DNA from: an uncultured Draconibacterium sp.
GTDB taxonomy: Bacteria; Bacteroidota; Bacteroidia; Bacteroidales; Prolixibacteraceae
Length of the DNA: 64,000 bases
Reading direction: 5' to 3'
NCBI RefSeq assembly: GCF_963674925.1
Contig: NZ_OY771647.1
Location: 2,743,501 to 2,807,500 of the forward strand
Positions 44,771 to 53,172 of this stretch are shown piece by piece. A model generated the notes under the pieces. The model saw only the letters and a list, made by a program, of their open reading frames with translations. It searched no databases and had not been told where the DNA came from. Made by a program: the position numbers and the translations under genes. Position 1 is the stretch's first letter; the number at the start of each line of letters is the position of its first letter.

Positions 44771-45007
44771 CTATAAGGTTCGATGGGTGCCATCGCAAAA
44801 TGGCTTATTTTTGGAGTGTTTGCATTGACAAAGCCAAACTGCCTTTTTCTCATCGATTTCGAATGGGAGTGGAGTGAATTCTGTTCCCCGGTGCGATCCG
44901 TCGCAAAAGGGTTGGTTTTTGCTTCGTCCGCAGGCGCACCAATAATAGGTGCCCGGCTCAAGCGTAAGAGCTTTTGGTGCTTTTTCAGCTATTACAGGTT
45001 TTTGCAT
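44771..45007 (-). CDS. Dual CDGSH iron-sulfur protein
   Basis: A protein of 78 residues with two CDGSH motifs: CACGRSKNQPFCDGSH and CQCKHSKNKPFCDGTH. Each should ligate a [2Fe-2S] cluster with three Cys and one His. Tandem bacterial mitoNEET-like proteins of this size are thought to carry electrons or clusters. It converges with the flavin reductase-rubredoxin gene, 14 bp from its stop, so both may work in redox homeostasis. Confidence 0.9.
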   Translation of the reverse strand: MQKPVIAEKAPKALTLEPGTYYWCACGRSKNQPFCDGSHRGTEFTPLPFEIDEKKAVWLCQCKHSKNKPFCDGTHRTL

Positions 45008-45041
45008 GTTTTTTATTTAAGTGTTTATTAAAGATACAACT

Positions 45042-46154
45042 ATGTTACGTAATATTTTGTTTAATTGCTTATTAGTTTTTCTATGTGTAACCGCCGGATA
45101 CGCGCAGGAAAAACAACTATTTTATGTAGGAACTTTTACTTCTGAAGGTGCTGAAGGAATAAACTACTGCAGCTTAAATACCGAAACCGGAGACATTGAT
45201 TTGCTTACTACTTTTAAGGGAATTGATAATCCGTCGTTTTTGCGTTTGAGCCCGGATAAAGAGTTTTTATATACCGTATCGCGTACAACGCCCGAAGTTG
45301 AACCATCGGGAGGTTATGTGGTTGCATACAAACTCGACACGATAGGAGGATTACATTTCCTGAATAAGCAACCCGCAAATGGAAGTGGTCCTTGCCATAT
45401 TGATGTTTCGCCCGACAGAAAGTATGTGGCAATTGCAACCTATGGCGGAGGAACAACATCCATATATCCAGTAAATGAAGATGGCAGCCTGAAGAAAGCG
45501 CTGACAGTTGTTAAAAATACAGGCAAGAGTGTGCATCCTAATCAGACGCAGCCACATGCTCATTCCATAAAGTTCTCAACAAAAGAACCAAGCATTTTTA
45601 GTGCCGACCTGGGAACTGATCAGTTAAACATTTTCCACTTTCAGAATGGAAGCCTGGGGCGTTACAATCAGGAATTTGTAAAACTTCCGGCCGGTTCGGG
45701 TCCGAGGCATTTTGTATTTCACCCAAGCGAAGATGTAATTTATGTAATCAACGAGTTGAATTCAACTGTTTCGTGTATTCGGAAAGTAGACGAAATTTGG
45801 TCGATATTCCAAAACATATCAACGCTGCCAAAAGATTTTGAAGGAGAAAGTTATTGCGCTGATATTCATTTTTCGAAAGACGGGCAGTATTTGTATGGTT
45901 CGAACAGAGGACACAATTCAATTGCTGTTTTTAAAGTGAATCCCGACCAGAAACTTACATTTTTAGGAACTGTACCGGTGGAAGGTGACTGGCCACGGAA
46001 TTTTGGAATAACACCCGATGGCAAATGGATGCTGGTTGCCAATCAGCGCAGTCACAATATTACTGTTTTCAAGATTGATACCAATTCAGGAATGCCCGAA
46101 TTTAGTGGAAAACAAATTAGTTTGCCGGCGCCGGTATGTATTGAATTCCGGTAA
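45042..46154 (+). CDS. Exported lactonase-family seven-bladed beta-propeller
   Basis: A protein of 370 residues. The ATG at 45042 gives a clear signal peptide (MLRNILFNCLLVFLCVTAGYAQ); a GTG at 45021 would not. The mature part matches the YbhE/6-phosphogluconolactonase propeller family: YVGTFTSEGAEGINY, NPSFLRLSPDKEFLYTV, GPCHIDVSPDRKYVAIATYGGG, HPNQTQPHAHS, GPRHFVFHPS and WPRNFGITPDGKWMLVANQ. Export makes a role in the cytoplasmic pentose phosphate pathway unlikely; related secreted proteins may be sugar lactonases. Confidence 0.88.
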   Translation: MLRNILFNCLLVFLCVTAGYAQEKQLFYVGTFTSEGAEGINYCSLNTETGDIDLLTTFKGIDNPSFLRLSPDKEFLYTVSRTTPEVEPSGGYVVAYKLDTIGGLHFLNKQPANGSGPCHIDVSPDRKYVAIATYGGGTTSIYPVNEDGSLKKALTVVKNTGKSVHPNQTQPHAHSIKFSTKEPSIFSADLGTDQLNIFHFQNGSLGRYNQEFVKLPAGSGPRHFVFHPSEDVIYVINELNSTVSCIRKVDEIWSIFQNISTLPKDFEGESYCADIHFSKDGQYLYGSNRGHNSIAVFKVNPDQKLTFLGTVPVEGDWPRNFGITPDGKWMLVANQRSHNITVFKIDTNSGMPEFSGKQISLPAPVCIEFR

Positions 46155-46161
46155 GCGCATT

Positions 46162-46247
46162 CCCGAAGGCTTTGCCTCGGGGTAAGCGAACAAGACAAAA
46201 AGAAAGTCCTTAAGAGAATCGGATTCCTCGTCAGCTTTGCTGCGAGG
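46162..46247. terminator. Two hairpins between convergent genes
   Basis: CCCGAAGGC-TTT-GCCTCGGGG (about 46162-46181) and CCTCGTCAGC-TTT-GCTGCGAGG (46226-46247), the latter followed on the plus strand by TTTCAGTTTTT. The first is flanked by direct repeats GTAAGCG. Both share a G/C stem with TTT loop and look like dispersed hairpin repeats that also serve as terminators. Confidence 0.6.
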
Positions 46248-46267
46248 AGTTTCAGTTTTTGTAGCTT

Positions 46268-46891
46268 TTAGCTCAGCTTGGTACTGATTAGTTTAATAAA
46301 TTCTTCGCGGGTAGCCACTTTTTCAAAAGCACCCGTAAAATCCGAAGTAGTTGTAATCGAGTGTTGTTTTTGTACGCCACGCATTTGCATACATAGGTGT
46401 TGTGCTTCAATAACAACGGCAACTCCAAGTGGTTTTAGCGTGTCCTGAATACAATCTTTTATTTGAGTTGTTAACCGTTCCTGCACCTGCAGTCGGCGGG
46501 CAAACACATCAACAACACGGGCAATTTTACTTAGTCCGGTAATGGTTCCGTTGGGAATGTAGGCAACATGTGCTTTCCCGATAAACGGAAGCATATGGTG
46601 CTCACACATCGAATAAATCTCAATATCTTTTACAATCACCATTTGTCGGTAGTCTTCTTTAAACATGGCCGATTGAAGGATCTCTACCGGATCCATTTGG
46701 TAACCCTGCAATAGAAATTGCATGGCTTTAGCCACTCTTTCCGGAGTTTTGTCGAGTCCCTCACGCGATGGATCTTCACCAACGATCTGCAAAATTTCTT
46801 TGTAATGCGACGAAAGCTGTTCGGTTGCTTCTTCGTTGTACAAATCAGTCCGTTGGTATCCGTTTGAGTTGTTATTCTTTAATGAACACAT
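46268..46891 (-). CDS. folE: GTP cyclohydrolase I
   Basis: An enzyme of 207 residues that converts GTP to dihydroneopterin triphosphate for folate or queuosine-type pathways. Zinc-binding CEHHMLPF, IGKAHVAYIP, GLSKIARVVDVFARRLQVQERLT and HLCMQMRGV are all present. The ATG at 46891 was chosen; a TTG seven codons upstream is less likely. Divergent from mqnB. Confidence 0.96.
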   Translation of the reverse strand: MCSLKNNNSNGYQRTDLYNEEATEQLSSHYKEILQIVGEDPSREGLDKTPERVAKAMQFLLQGYQMDPVEILQSAMFKEDYRQMVIVKDIEIYSMCEHHMLPFIGKAHVAYIPNGTITGLSKIARVVDVFARRLQVQERLTTQIKDCIQDTLKPLGVAVVIEAQHLCMQMRGVQKQHSITTTSDFTGAFEKVATREEFIKLISTKLS

Positions 46892-47077
46892 TTTTGTTAA
46901 AATTTTAATCAATACAAAGATTAACTTTTTTTTATAAAATCAGTATGAATGAGTATATGGATTTGATAAGGAGTGAGACGATGACTTGTTGTAAAAGCAA
47001 GGTTGAAATACAGATTTGGTGTAATAATGGACATTGTTCCGAAGCATATCGGAAACAGAAAATACAAAATTTAATTT

Positions 47078-47764
47078 ATGGAAATTTTGATTGTAGCAGC
47101 CACTACAATGGAAATAAAATTGATTGTTGATGAGCTGGAAAGAGTAGAGGAAGAAAGTCATTTTGTAAAAACTTACCGATTTGGAGACTTCAATATTGAT
47201 ATTTTGGTATCAGGTATAGGAAGCTCGTTTGTTACTTTTCACTTAACAAACGCACTTCGCGAAAAAAAATACGATGCTGTTATTAATATTGGTTTGGCCG
47301 GAAGTTTAACCCAGGAGTTAAAAATCGGTGAGGTGGTGAACGTGGTTAGCGAAGAATTTGCCGATTTGGGTATTGAGAAACAGTATGAATTTCTTACGCT
47401 TTTTGAATCGGGGTACATTGGAATGAACGATTTTCCGTTTGAAAATGGTTTGTTAAAAGCAAGTAATTCAAACGGTTGGATAAAGCTTAAAAAAGTAAAA
47501 GGAATAACCACCAACAAAAGTTACGGGCGCGATACAAGTATTGCCGAAATGCGCGAAAAATTTACGGCACACGTAGAGTCGATGGAAGGCGCTGCCGTTT
47601 TTTATGTGTGCAACTGGATGGGCGTACAATGTTACGAAATACGATCGATATCGAATTATGTAGAGCCCCGCGACTCCGCACAATGGAATATTCCACTGGC
47701 ACTTGTCCGTTTGAAAGAAGCATTATCAGTTATTTTAAAACAAGTTCCTGCTCCAGTGGGCTAA
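47078..47764 (+). CDS. mqnB: Futalosine hydrolase
   Basis: A nucleoside-phosphorylase-like hydrolase of 228 residues in the futalosine route to menaquinone. Features: MEILIVAATTMEIKLIVDEL opening, SGIGSSFVTFHLTNAL, NIGLAGSL, the catalytic VESMEGAAVFYVCNWMGV and EIRSISNYVEPRD, which distinguish MqnB from MTA/SAH nucleosidases. It implies that this organism uses menaquinone made by the futalosine pathway. It reads divergently from folE, with a 186-bp gap that also contains a short non-credible ORF. Confidence 0.88.
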   Translation: MEILIVAATTMEIKLIVDELERVEEESHFVKTYRFGDFNIDILVSGIGSSFVTFHLTNALREKKYDAVINIGLAGSLTQELKIGEVVNVVSEEFADLGIEKQYEFLTLFESGYIGMNDFPFENGLLKASNSNGWIKLKKVKGITTNKSYGRDTSIAEMREKFTAHVESMEGAAVFYVCNWMGVQCYEIRSISNYVEPRDSAQWNIPLALVRLKEALSVILKQVPAPVG

Positions 47765-48012
47765 AATCGGATATGTGCTTTGCTTTCGTATCGCAGATCG
47801 GAATCCTAATGTATTTATAGTGTTAAGTTGTAGTAGTAAAAACAAGCTGTTTTGCGTTTGGGTGTGCGTTTACGAATAATTTTTTGGCAAATACGAAAAG
47901 TTAAATTTATTTTGCGAGGCGTACAATAAAAAGCAAAGTGGTTTGTTCTTTATAACAAAGCCACATTTTTCAGAAAACAGCGTTTTTGCGTACCAAACGA
48001 AACCGCTTTAAA

Positions 48013-48978
48013 ATGATAGTTGTAACAGGAGCAGCCGGGTTTATTGGAAGTTATTTAGTAGGGAAACTCAACAAAGAAGGATACAAAGATCTGATACTGG
48101 TTGATAAGTTCGATGACCCCTGGAAAGATTTAAATCTTCTGAAAAAGGATTACCGCGAGTACATTGATCGGGATGAGTTTTTTAACTGGTTGATTAAGAA
48201 TGCACAGGATGTAGATTTTATTTATCACCTGGGTGCACGTACCGACACGGTGGGGCAGGAGCCCGAGCTCTATCAGCAACTTAACTTAATTTATTCGCAA
48301 CGCCTCTGGAATATCTGTTCCGAAATTCAGGTTCCTCTTCTTTACGCATCGTCGGCTGCCACATATGGTAATGGCGAAGAGGGTTTCTCGGATGAGCATA
48401 GAAAAATTCAGGATTTACGTCCGCTAAATTTGTATGGTTGGTCGAAACACGATTTTGATGTTTGGGCGCTAAAGCAGTTCCGCACTCCGCCGTTTTGGGC
48501 AGGCATGAAATTCTTTAATGTTTACGGACCCAACGAATACCACAAAGGTCGAATGGCTTCGGTGGTGTTGCATGCCTATAAAACCATAAAAGAAACCGGG
48601 CACATGCAATTGTTTCGTTCGCACCATAAAGCCTATAAAGATGGCGAGCAAAGCCGCGACTTTATTTATGTGGAAGACATTGCCGATGTGATGATGTACT
48701 TTATGGAGAATCAGGATAATACGGGAATTTACAATGTTGGCACCGGAAAGGCCCGTTCTTTTCTCGACCTTACAAACGCTGTTTTTAGCAGTATGAATAT
48801 AAATCCCGACATCTCATTTATTGATACACCCGTTGATTTACGGGGAAGGTACCAGTATTTTACAGAGGCCGAAATGCAGAAATTGCGCGATGCCGGTTAC
48901 AAAAAACCTTTTGTTGAATTAGAGGAAGGCGTTAACGATTACGTAAATAAGTACCTCATGGCGGAGGCTTGTTTTTAA
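48013..48978 (+). CDS. hldD: ADP-L-glycero-D-manno-heptose 6-epimerase
   Basis: An NADP-dependent epimerase of 322 residues for LPS heptose. Rossmann motif TGAAGFIG, the YGWSKHDFD active-site Tyr/Lys, KFFNVYGPNEYHKGRMASVV and the HldD-typical segment YKDGEQSRDFIYVEDI are visible. Start ATG 48013 gives MIVVTGAAG; an ATG-less upstream extension lies in the leader. The 249 bp before it contain a GTGGTTTGTT/AACAAAGCCAC hairpin at 47938-47964 that ends in ATTTTT and may terminate mqnB transcription. Confidence 0.93.
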   Translation: MIVVTGAAGFIGSYLVGKLNKEGYKDLILVDKFDDPWKDLNLLKKDYREYIDRDEFFNWLIKNAQDVDFIYHLGARTDTVGQEPELYQQLNLIYSQRLWNICSEIQVPLLYASSAATYGNGEEGFSDEHRKIQDLRPLNLYGWSKHDFDVWALKQFRTPPFWAGMKFFNVYGPNEYHKGRMASVVLHAYKTIKETGHMQLFRSHHKAYKDGEQSRDFIYVEDIADVMMYFMENQDNTGIYNVGTGKARSFLDLTNAVFSSMNINPDISFIDTPVDLRGRYQYFTEAEMQKLRDAGYKKPFVELEEGVNDYVNKYLMAEACF

Positions 48979-49033
48979 GTTCCGGTTTCGTTTTTTAACC
49001 GAATAATTTTAATTTTACCTCAAACAGCTATTG

Positions 49034-49711
49034 ATGAGAAAGATTTTTCTTCACCTTCTTTTTGTGGCAATTGTGGGAGCCGATTTAATCGGTGAGTATT
49101 TGCAGAACCCCCGGATAGATCATATTGCAAAACCTTTACTTTTAATATGGATTGCCGGTTATTTCTTTTTGCACTCAAAAAATATCGATAAAAAGGTGTT
49201 GCAGTTTGCCGGTGCCGGGTTTCTTTTTTCGTGGATGGGTGACTTATTAATGATGTTCTCCGCCGATTTTACCTGGTTTGTACTGGGAATTGCTTCGTTT
49301 TTGGTGGCGCAGGTATTCTATATTTTTCTGTTTTTACGCACCATCGATCTTTCGGGGAAAACACCGTTTTTGAAAAAGAAACCCATGTGGCTGATCCCGT
49401 ATCTTGCGTTTGGTTTAATCGTGTATATCGTGATTTTTCCACAGCTGGATTTGGTACTCCGGTTTGCCATTTTTGTGTATATGGTAGCCATTTTAACCAT
49501 GTCGGCTATGGCGCTGAATCGCTTTGGTAATGGTCACCCCATCAGCTTTAGCCTGGTATTTGCCGGTTCGTTGTTTTTTGTTTTGTCCGATTCGCTGATT
49601 GCAGTCAATCGTTTTCTGGTGGCAATTCCTTACGAAGGTTTATTTATAATGACAACCTATATTGCTGCCCAGTATTTAATAATGTTGGGGCTGTTAAAGC
49701 AATACGAATAA
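49034..49711 (+). CDS. YhhN family lysoplasmalogenase-like membrane protein
   Basis: A protein of 225 residues with about eight helices, matching the YhhN/TMEM86 family: YLQNPRIDHIAKPLLL near the start, then GDLLMMF, and YIAAQYLIMLGLL at the end. TMEM86B hydrolyses lysoplasmalogen; bacterial members are less studied. Bacteroidota anaerobes can contain plasmalogens, so the activity is plausible. Confidence 0.82.
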   Translation: MRKIFLHLLFVAIVGADLIGEYLQNPRIDHIAKPLLLIWIAGYFFLHSKNIDKKVLQFAGAGFLFSWMGDLLMMFSADFTWFVLGIASFLVAQVFYIFLFLRTIDLSGKTPFLKKKPMWLIPYLAFGLIVYIVIFPQLDLVLRFAIFVYMVAILTMSAMALNRFGNGHPISFSLVFAGSLFFVLSDSLIAVNRFLVAIPYEGLFIMTTYIAAQYLIMLGLLKQYE

Positions 49712-49740
49712 AAAATCCCGACTGGTCAGCCGGGATTCTC
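49712..49740. terminator. Terminator between converging genes
   Basis: AATCCCG (49714-49720) pairs with CGGGATT (49731-49737), with an inner CTG/CAG stem, preceded by AAAA (T run on the minus strand). Confidence 0.65.
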
Positions 49741-49761
49741 AAAGAATATCCTGTTTGATTT

Positions 49762-50169
49762 TTAAGCAAAAATTTTACTGTTCGAGCTAATGATTTTATC
49801 GATAAATATCAGCACCGAAACCGCTATAGAAATCCCGGCAATACTCAACGGCAGTGTTCCCATTTTGCTGAAGAACGAGTCGTAGCCTTCTGTTAATCCT
49901 TGTCCGGCTTCGGGTAGCAATTGTCCGATTTGGCTGTCGGCCTGCATGCCGGTGTTGCTTATAACGAAAATGGCTGCCAGTAACACCACAAAAAGTATGG
50001 AAATAATCCAAAAGCCTTTTCCCAGAATTTTTTGAGCTTTTATTTGTTCCAGCGCATTGTCTTCCTCAAAAATCTTGTTCATCACCTGAACCGTAAAACC
50101 AGAGCCCGGCTTATCCAGCTCCATGTTTTGCAGAAATGCTCTTAATTTTATGTCTTCCAGTTCGCTCAT
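49762..50169 (-). CDS. Two-helix membrane protein, probable anti-sigma factor
   Basis: A protein of 135 residues: cytoplasmic N-terminal ~50 residues (MSELEDIKLRAFLQNMELDKPG), a helix at about 50-70, a periplasmic loop of about 35 residues and a second helix at about 108-127. The start overlaps the sigma factor stop (ATGA), so the two are coupled. Anti-sigma function is inferred from that position; no ZAS zinc motif is visible. Confidence 0.65.
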   Translation of the reverse strand: MSELEDIKLRAFLQNMELDKPGSGFTVQVMNKIFEEDNALEQIKAQKILGKGFWIISILFVVLLAAIFVISNTGMQADSQIGQLLPEAGQGLTEGYDSFFSKMGTLPLSIAGISIAVSVLIFIDKIISSNSKIFA

Positions 50170-50732
50170 AATATGGTGTATAATTCGTCTTTCATTAATT
50201 CATTCAAAATAGTATAGAGCTTTTTACGTGCTCTGTAAAGCTTCACTTTTGTATTACTCTCCGAGAGTTTTGTCACTTTGCTGATCTCCTCGATCGATTG
50301 TTCCTCGAAATAATACAAAAGTATCAGTGTGTATTCATCTTCCGGCAGTTTGTCCATGGCGGCCTTTATGGCTTGTGCCCTGTTTTCTTCCGGTATTCCA
50401 TCCAGGTTCATTTCTGTGGCTTCGTCAGCAATCTGCACATCGTCGGTTGATGCAAAATGCATTTTTCGTTTCCTGACCTCCGAAATACAATTGTTATAGG
50501 TAATGCGGTACAGCCAGGTCGAAAATTTTGCAGTTCCTTTAAACGTGTGCAACGATTTGTAAGCTTTTATAAAACTCTCCTGTGCCATTTCTTCGGCGTC
50601 TTCACGATTTTTAAGAACTTTCATTGCAATGGAGAAAACAATATCCTGGTATCTTTCAACTATATACGAAAAGTAATTGGTCTGTCCGGCCTTTACCTTT
50701 TCTATGTAATAGATATCATCTTTTTGCTCCAT
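50166..50732 (-). CDS. ECF-type RNA polymerase sigma factor
   Basis: A protein of 188 residues with sigma region 2 (YQDIVFSIAMKVLKNREDAEEMAQESFIKAY) and region 4 (LPEDEYTLILLYYFEEQSIEEISKVTKLSESNTKVKLYRARKKL). The ATG at 50732 gives MEQKDDIYYIEKVKAG, the standard start; upstream codons lie in repeat sequence. It forms a two-gene operon with a membrane protein. Confidence 0.9.
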   Translation of the reverse strand: MEQKDDIYYIEKVKAGQTNYFSYIVERYQDIVFSIAMKVLKNREDAEEMAQESFIKAYKSLHTFKGTAKFSTWLYRITYNNCISEVRKRKMHFASTDDVQIADEATEMNLDGIPEENRAQAIKAAMDKLPEDEYTLILLYYFEEQSIEEISKVTKLSESNTKVKLYRARKKLYTILNELMKDELYTIL

Positions 50733-50762
50733 TCGCTCTTTTGACGTAATAATGATTAGCAG

Positions 50763-51120
50763 GTTACAAGTTACAAAGAAAATTTTTCGCTGATAGCGCG
50801 GATGACACAGATAAATAAAACCACTAAGACACGAAGAGCACAAAGAGAAGATTAAACTTAGAAACTTGGTGTTCTTGGTGGTAAGAATTTCTTCTCTACA
50901 CTACGCACAATAGAAATCATTAGTTTTCTGATAGGGAATTTTGTCGTTATTGAATTTGTGACATTCGTGAGAAAATATTTCACGCAGATAGCGCAGACGA
51001 CAGAGAGAAATAAAAATCCAAGACGTGAAGAACATGATGGGGAGATTAATTTTAAAACTTTGTGCTCTTAGTGTCTTAGTGGTAAACGTTCAGCGTAATC
51101 AGCGAGAAAATTTTCATCAG
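50763..51120. repeat. Composite element: heptamers, direct and inverted repeats
   Basis: The 480-bp gap between the sigma factor and DUF6249-like genes holds no ORF but several repeats. GTTACAA occurs twice in tandem (50763-50776). Outer arms 50778-50794 and 51098-51115 are inverted copies with one indel. Inner arms 50821-50845 (CCACTAAGACACG...) and 51058-51082 (CTTTGTGCTC...) are inverted copies at 24 of 25 positions. In addition 50784-50820 and 50979-51016 are imperfect direct copies (GCTGATAGCGCGGATGACAC-type). The whole could form a long hairpin. Confidence 0.75.
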
Positions 51121-51212
51121 CAAGAAAAAAATCTGAAAAGTTGTAACCGCCAGAACAAAGTGGCGTCAAAAGAGCGAAATCAGAATAAAAAAACAATTTA
51201 AAATTTAATATC

Positions 51213-51542
51213 ATGGAAGGAATTTTCGTACCAATCAGTTTTTTTCTGGCAATCTTCGCCATCTTGTATGTATACTGGACAACACGCACCAAAGAGCGCC
51301 TGGCGCTGGTAGAAAAAGGGCTCGATGCCGGAATATTTAAAGGTGAATGCTCACAGCTTTCGCTGGTTAAGTGGGGAATCTTTTTAATTGCAGTAGGCCT
51401 GGGGGTAGTTGTCGGATTTGCGTTATCAAACGTAATGGATGAAGTAGTTGCCTTCTTTACCGCAATCTTAGTTCTTGGAGGAGTTGGCTTAATTGTAGCT
51501 TACTTTATAACTTCTAAACTTTTGAAGAAGAAAGAAGAATAG
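51213..51542 (+). CDS. Small three-helix membrane protein (DUF6249-like)
   Basis: A protein of 109 residues with helices at about 4-22, 54-71 and 78-100, and a short loop of basic and acidic residues (TRTKERLALVEKGLD). It resembles the DUF6249 proteins encoded near ECF sigma genes in Bacteroidota. Function unknown; closed by a strong terminator at 51564. Confidence 0.75.
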   Translation: MEGIFVPISFFLAIFAILYVYWTTRTKERLALVEKGLDAGIFKGECSQLSLVKWGIFLIAVGLGVVVGFALSNVMDEVVAFFTAILVLGGVGLIVAYFITSKLLKKKEE

Positions 51543-51563
51543 TAATCAAAGAAAATCGCAATA

Positions 51564-51602
51564 AAAAAGCGGATGAGTTGTTTTAGCTCATCCGCTTTTT
51601 TT
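51564..51602. terminator. Strong rho-independent terminator
   Basis: AAAAAGCGGATGAG (51564-51577) pairs with CTCATCCGCTTTTT (51587-51600), followed by more T. Sits between a plus-strand membrane protein gene and the converging M64 peptidase. Confidence 0.9.
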
Positions 51603-51668
51603 TGTTTTCTTCTTTTTGGGAGGTGAAATCTGATGTTTTTTGTCCTACTAAATATTGTAAATCCGATA

Positions 51669-52943
51669 TTATTCCGAATAAAATCGAATAACCTTCCGAA
51701 TGGCTTCCTGACACACCGGGCAAAAACCTTCGGCTTCGTTGGTATTCATTCGGCAGTCGATATGCGGGCTGTAAATTCCTTTGGCCATGTAACCGCCTCC
51801 TTCGTACACACCAACGGTATTTCGGTATTTGTCTTTTCGTGGTGTTGGAATCGGAGTGTCTTCGTCGATCCTATTCTTCCATTTCTTATCGAAATCAACC
51901 AGAGTGGTGATGTTGGGCTCCCAGGGTTCAATTTCAAGGTTGTAGAAATCTTCGTAAGCAACGGCCGAGTTGTAATATTCGTCGCCCAGCCCGCCAAAAC
52001 CATGGCCAAACTCGTGTACAATAATTTTTGGTGTCAATTCATTGTCGGCAGTGCAAACGGTAACAAAATTGTAAAATCCGCCACCTCCGTACCGTTCGGT
52101 GTTTACCAAAACATAAATCTGGTCGTACGGAACGCTGGCCGCTGCATCGTAAACGGTTTTCATGTCGGCAGTAGTCAGGTAGCGCGGCAAATCGAAGGTG
52201 TAGTAACTGGTGTTGAAATAAGTGTTTTTGTAAATGTGTTCGCCCGGAACGTCGGTGCCCGAATCTTCCGACGGCGCAAAAACGGCACGCACATTAAAAT
52301 GTTCTTTCTCCGATTTGAAAGGTTCGGTATCAAACAGATAACCCGAAACCTTTGCCGCATCATCATAAAAATCATTCATCTCGCCGGTAGTGTAACCTTC
52401 AGCCAGAATAACAATATCCACTTTTTTTGCTGGATCGCCGTTTTTAACAATGTCTTTCGTTTTTAAATCAGGGGTGTCTTCTTTTAAAATGAAATAATCT
52501 TTTGGATCTATATCAGTTTCAAAAATTGTTTTAAACGTTCCGTCCCACTGGCGGGCATCAATTTCAAGACGCACATCGTTTTTTGGAAACGGGAAAAGAG
52601 CTGCCTGGTAAAAAGTTTTGTTGCTGGTTTTCGCGTCGGCGGTGGTTTGCCATTCCTGAAAAAGTGTGCTAAAACCTTTGCTGTATATCAGACTGTTTGA
52701 TTTTAGGTCGAAAACGCGGTAACGGTAACTGCCGTAATTAAACACGTCGATAAGGTTCTTTTTCGAGCCGCCCCAAAACGGCTCCTGTTTCATTTGCTGA
52801 GGATACACTACAACTTCTTTACTGTTTCCACCCAGCAGAAAATCGAAGCGAAAAGTTTTGTTCTTAAAATAGGCGTCGAATTTGGGTTGTGCGAACGATA
52901 AAAACGGGATTATTAACAGAATAAAAGAAAACTTCAACTTCAT
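51669..52943 (-). CDS. Exported M64 (IgA) family zinc metallopeptidase
   Basis: An exported protein of 424 residues. The ATG at 52943 gives a signal peptide (MKLKFSFILLIIPFLSFAQ). The zinc site HEFGHGFGGLGDEY (about residues 285-298) and the preceding VDIVILAEGYT and FNVRAVFAPSEDSGTDVP segments are typical of M64; C-terminal CRMNTNEAEGFCPVCQEAIRKVI also fits. M64 members were named for IgA-cleaving peptidases of gut bacteria; an environmental relative would be a general envelope or secreted protease. A large ORF on the opposite strand (51633-52466) is a shadow. Confidence 0.9.
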   Translation of the reverse strand: MKLKFSFILLIIPFLSFAQPKFDAYFKNKTFRFDFLLGGNSKEVVVYPQQMKQEPFWGGSKKNLIDVFNYGSYRYRVFDLKSNSLIYSKGFSTLFQEWQTTADAKTSNKTFYQAALFPFPKNDVRLEIDARQWDGTFKTIFETDIDPKDYFILKEDTPDLKTKDIVKNGDPAKKVDIVILAEGYTTGEMNDFYDDAAKVSGYLFDTEPFKSEKEHFNVRAVFAPSEDSGTDVPGEHIYKNTYFNTSYYTFDLPRYLTTADMKTVYDAAASVPYDQIYVLVNTERYGGGGFYNFVTVCTADNELTPKIIVHEFGHGFGGLGDEYYNSAVAYEDFYNLEIEPWEPNITTLVDFDKKWKNRIDEDTPIPTPRKDKYRNTVGVYEGGGYMAKGIYSPHIDCRMNTNEAEGFCPVCQEAIRKVIRFYSE

Positions 52944-53172
52944 TTTATGCTCATTTATTATTTTTGGGTGAAAATAAGGATACATATTGACACAAAGAAT
53001 GACATATGCAACCACTTTGCTATTCACATTCTTCAAGTTGCCCAATTTATTCAATATTCAGAATAAATAGAGGTTTAATTCTCAACTATTAATGATAAAT
53101 TGTTGGCAGAAATGAGCAGGAAGTTAGCTTTGAAGTCGAATAAAATAAACTGAAAGAATAACCTTTAGATCT

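Noticed and set aside
46945..47130. 61-residue ORF between folE and mqnB
   Set aside because: Overlaps the mqnB start by 53 bp in another frame and shows no family features; treated as promoter region.
51633..52466. 277-residue ORF on the plus strand opposite the M64 peptidase
   Set aside because: Complement of a well-conserved peptidase gene; no recognisable domain, and the protein is rich in residues typical of antisense translation.
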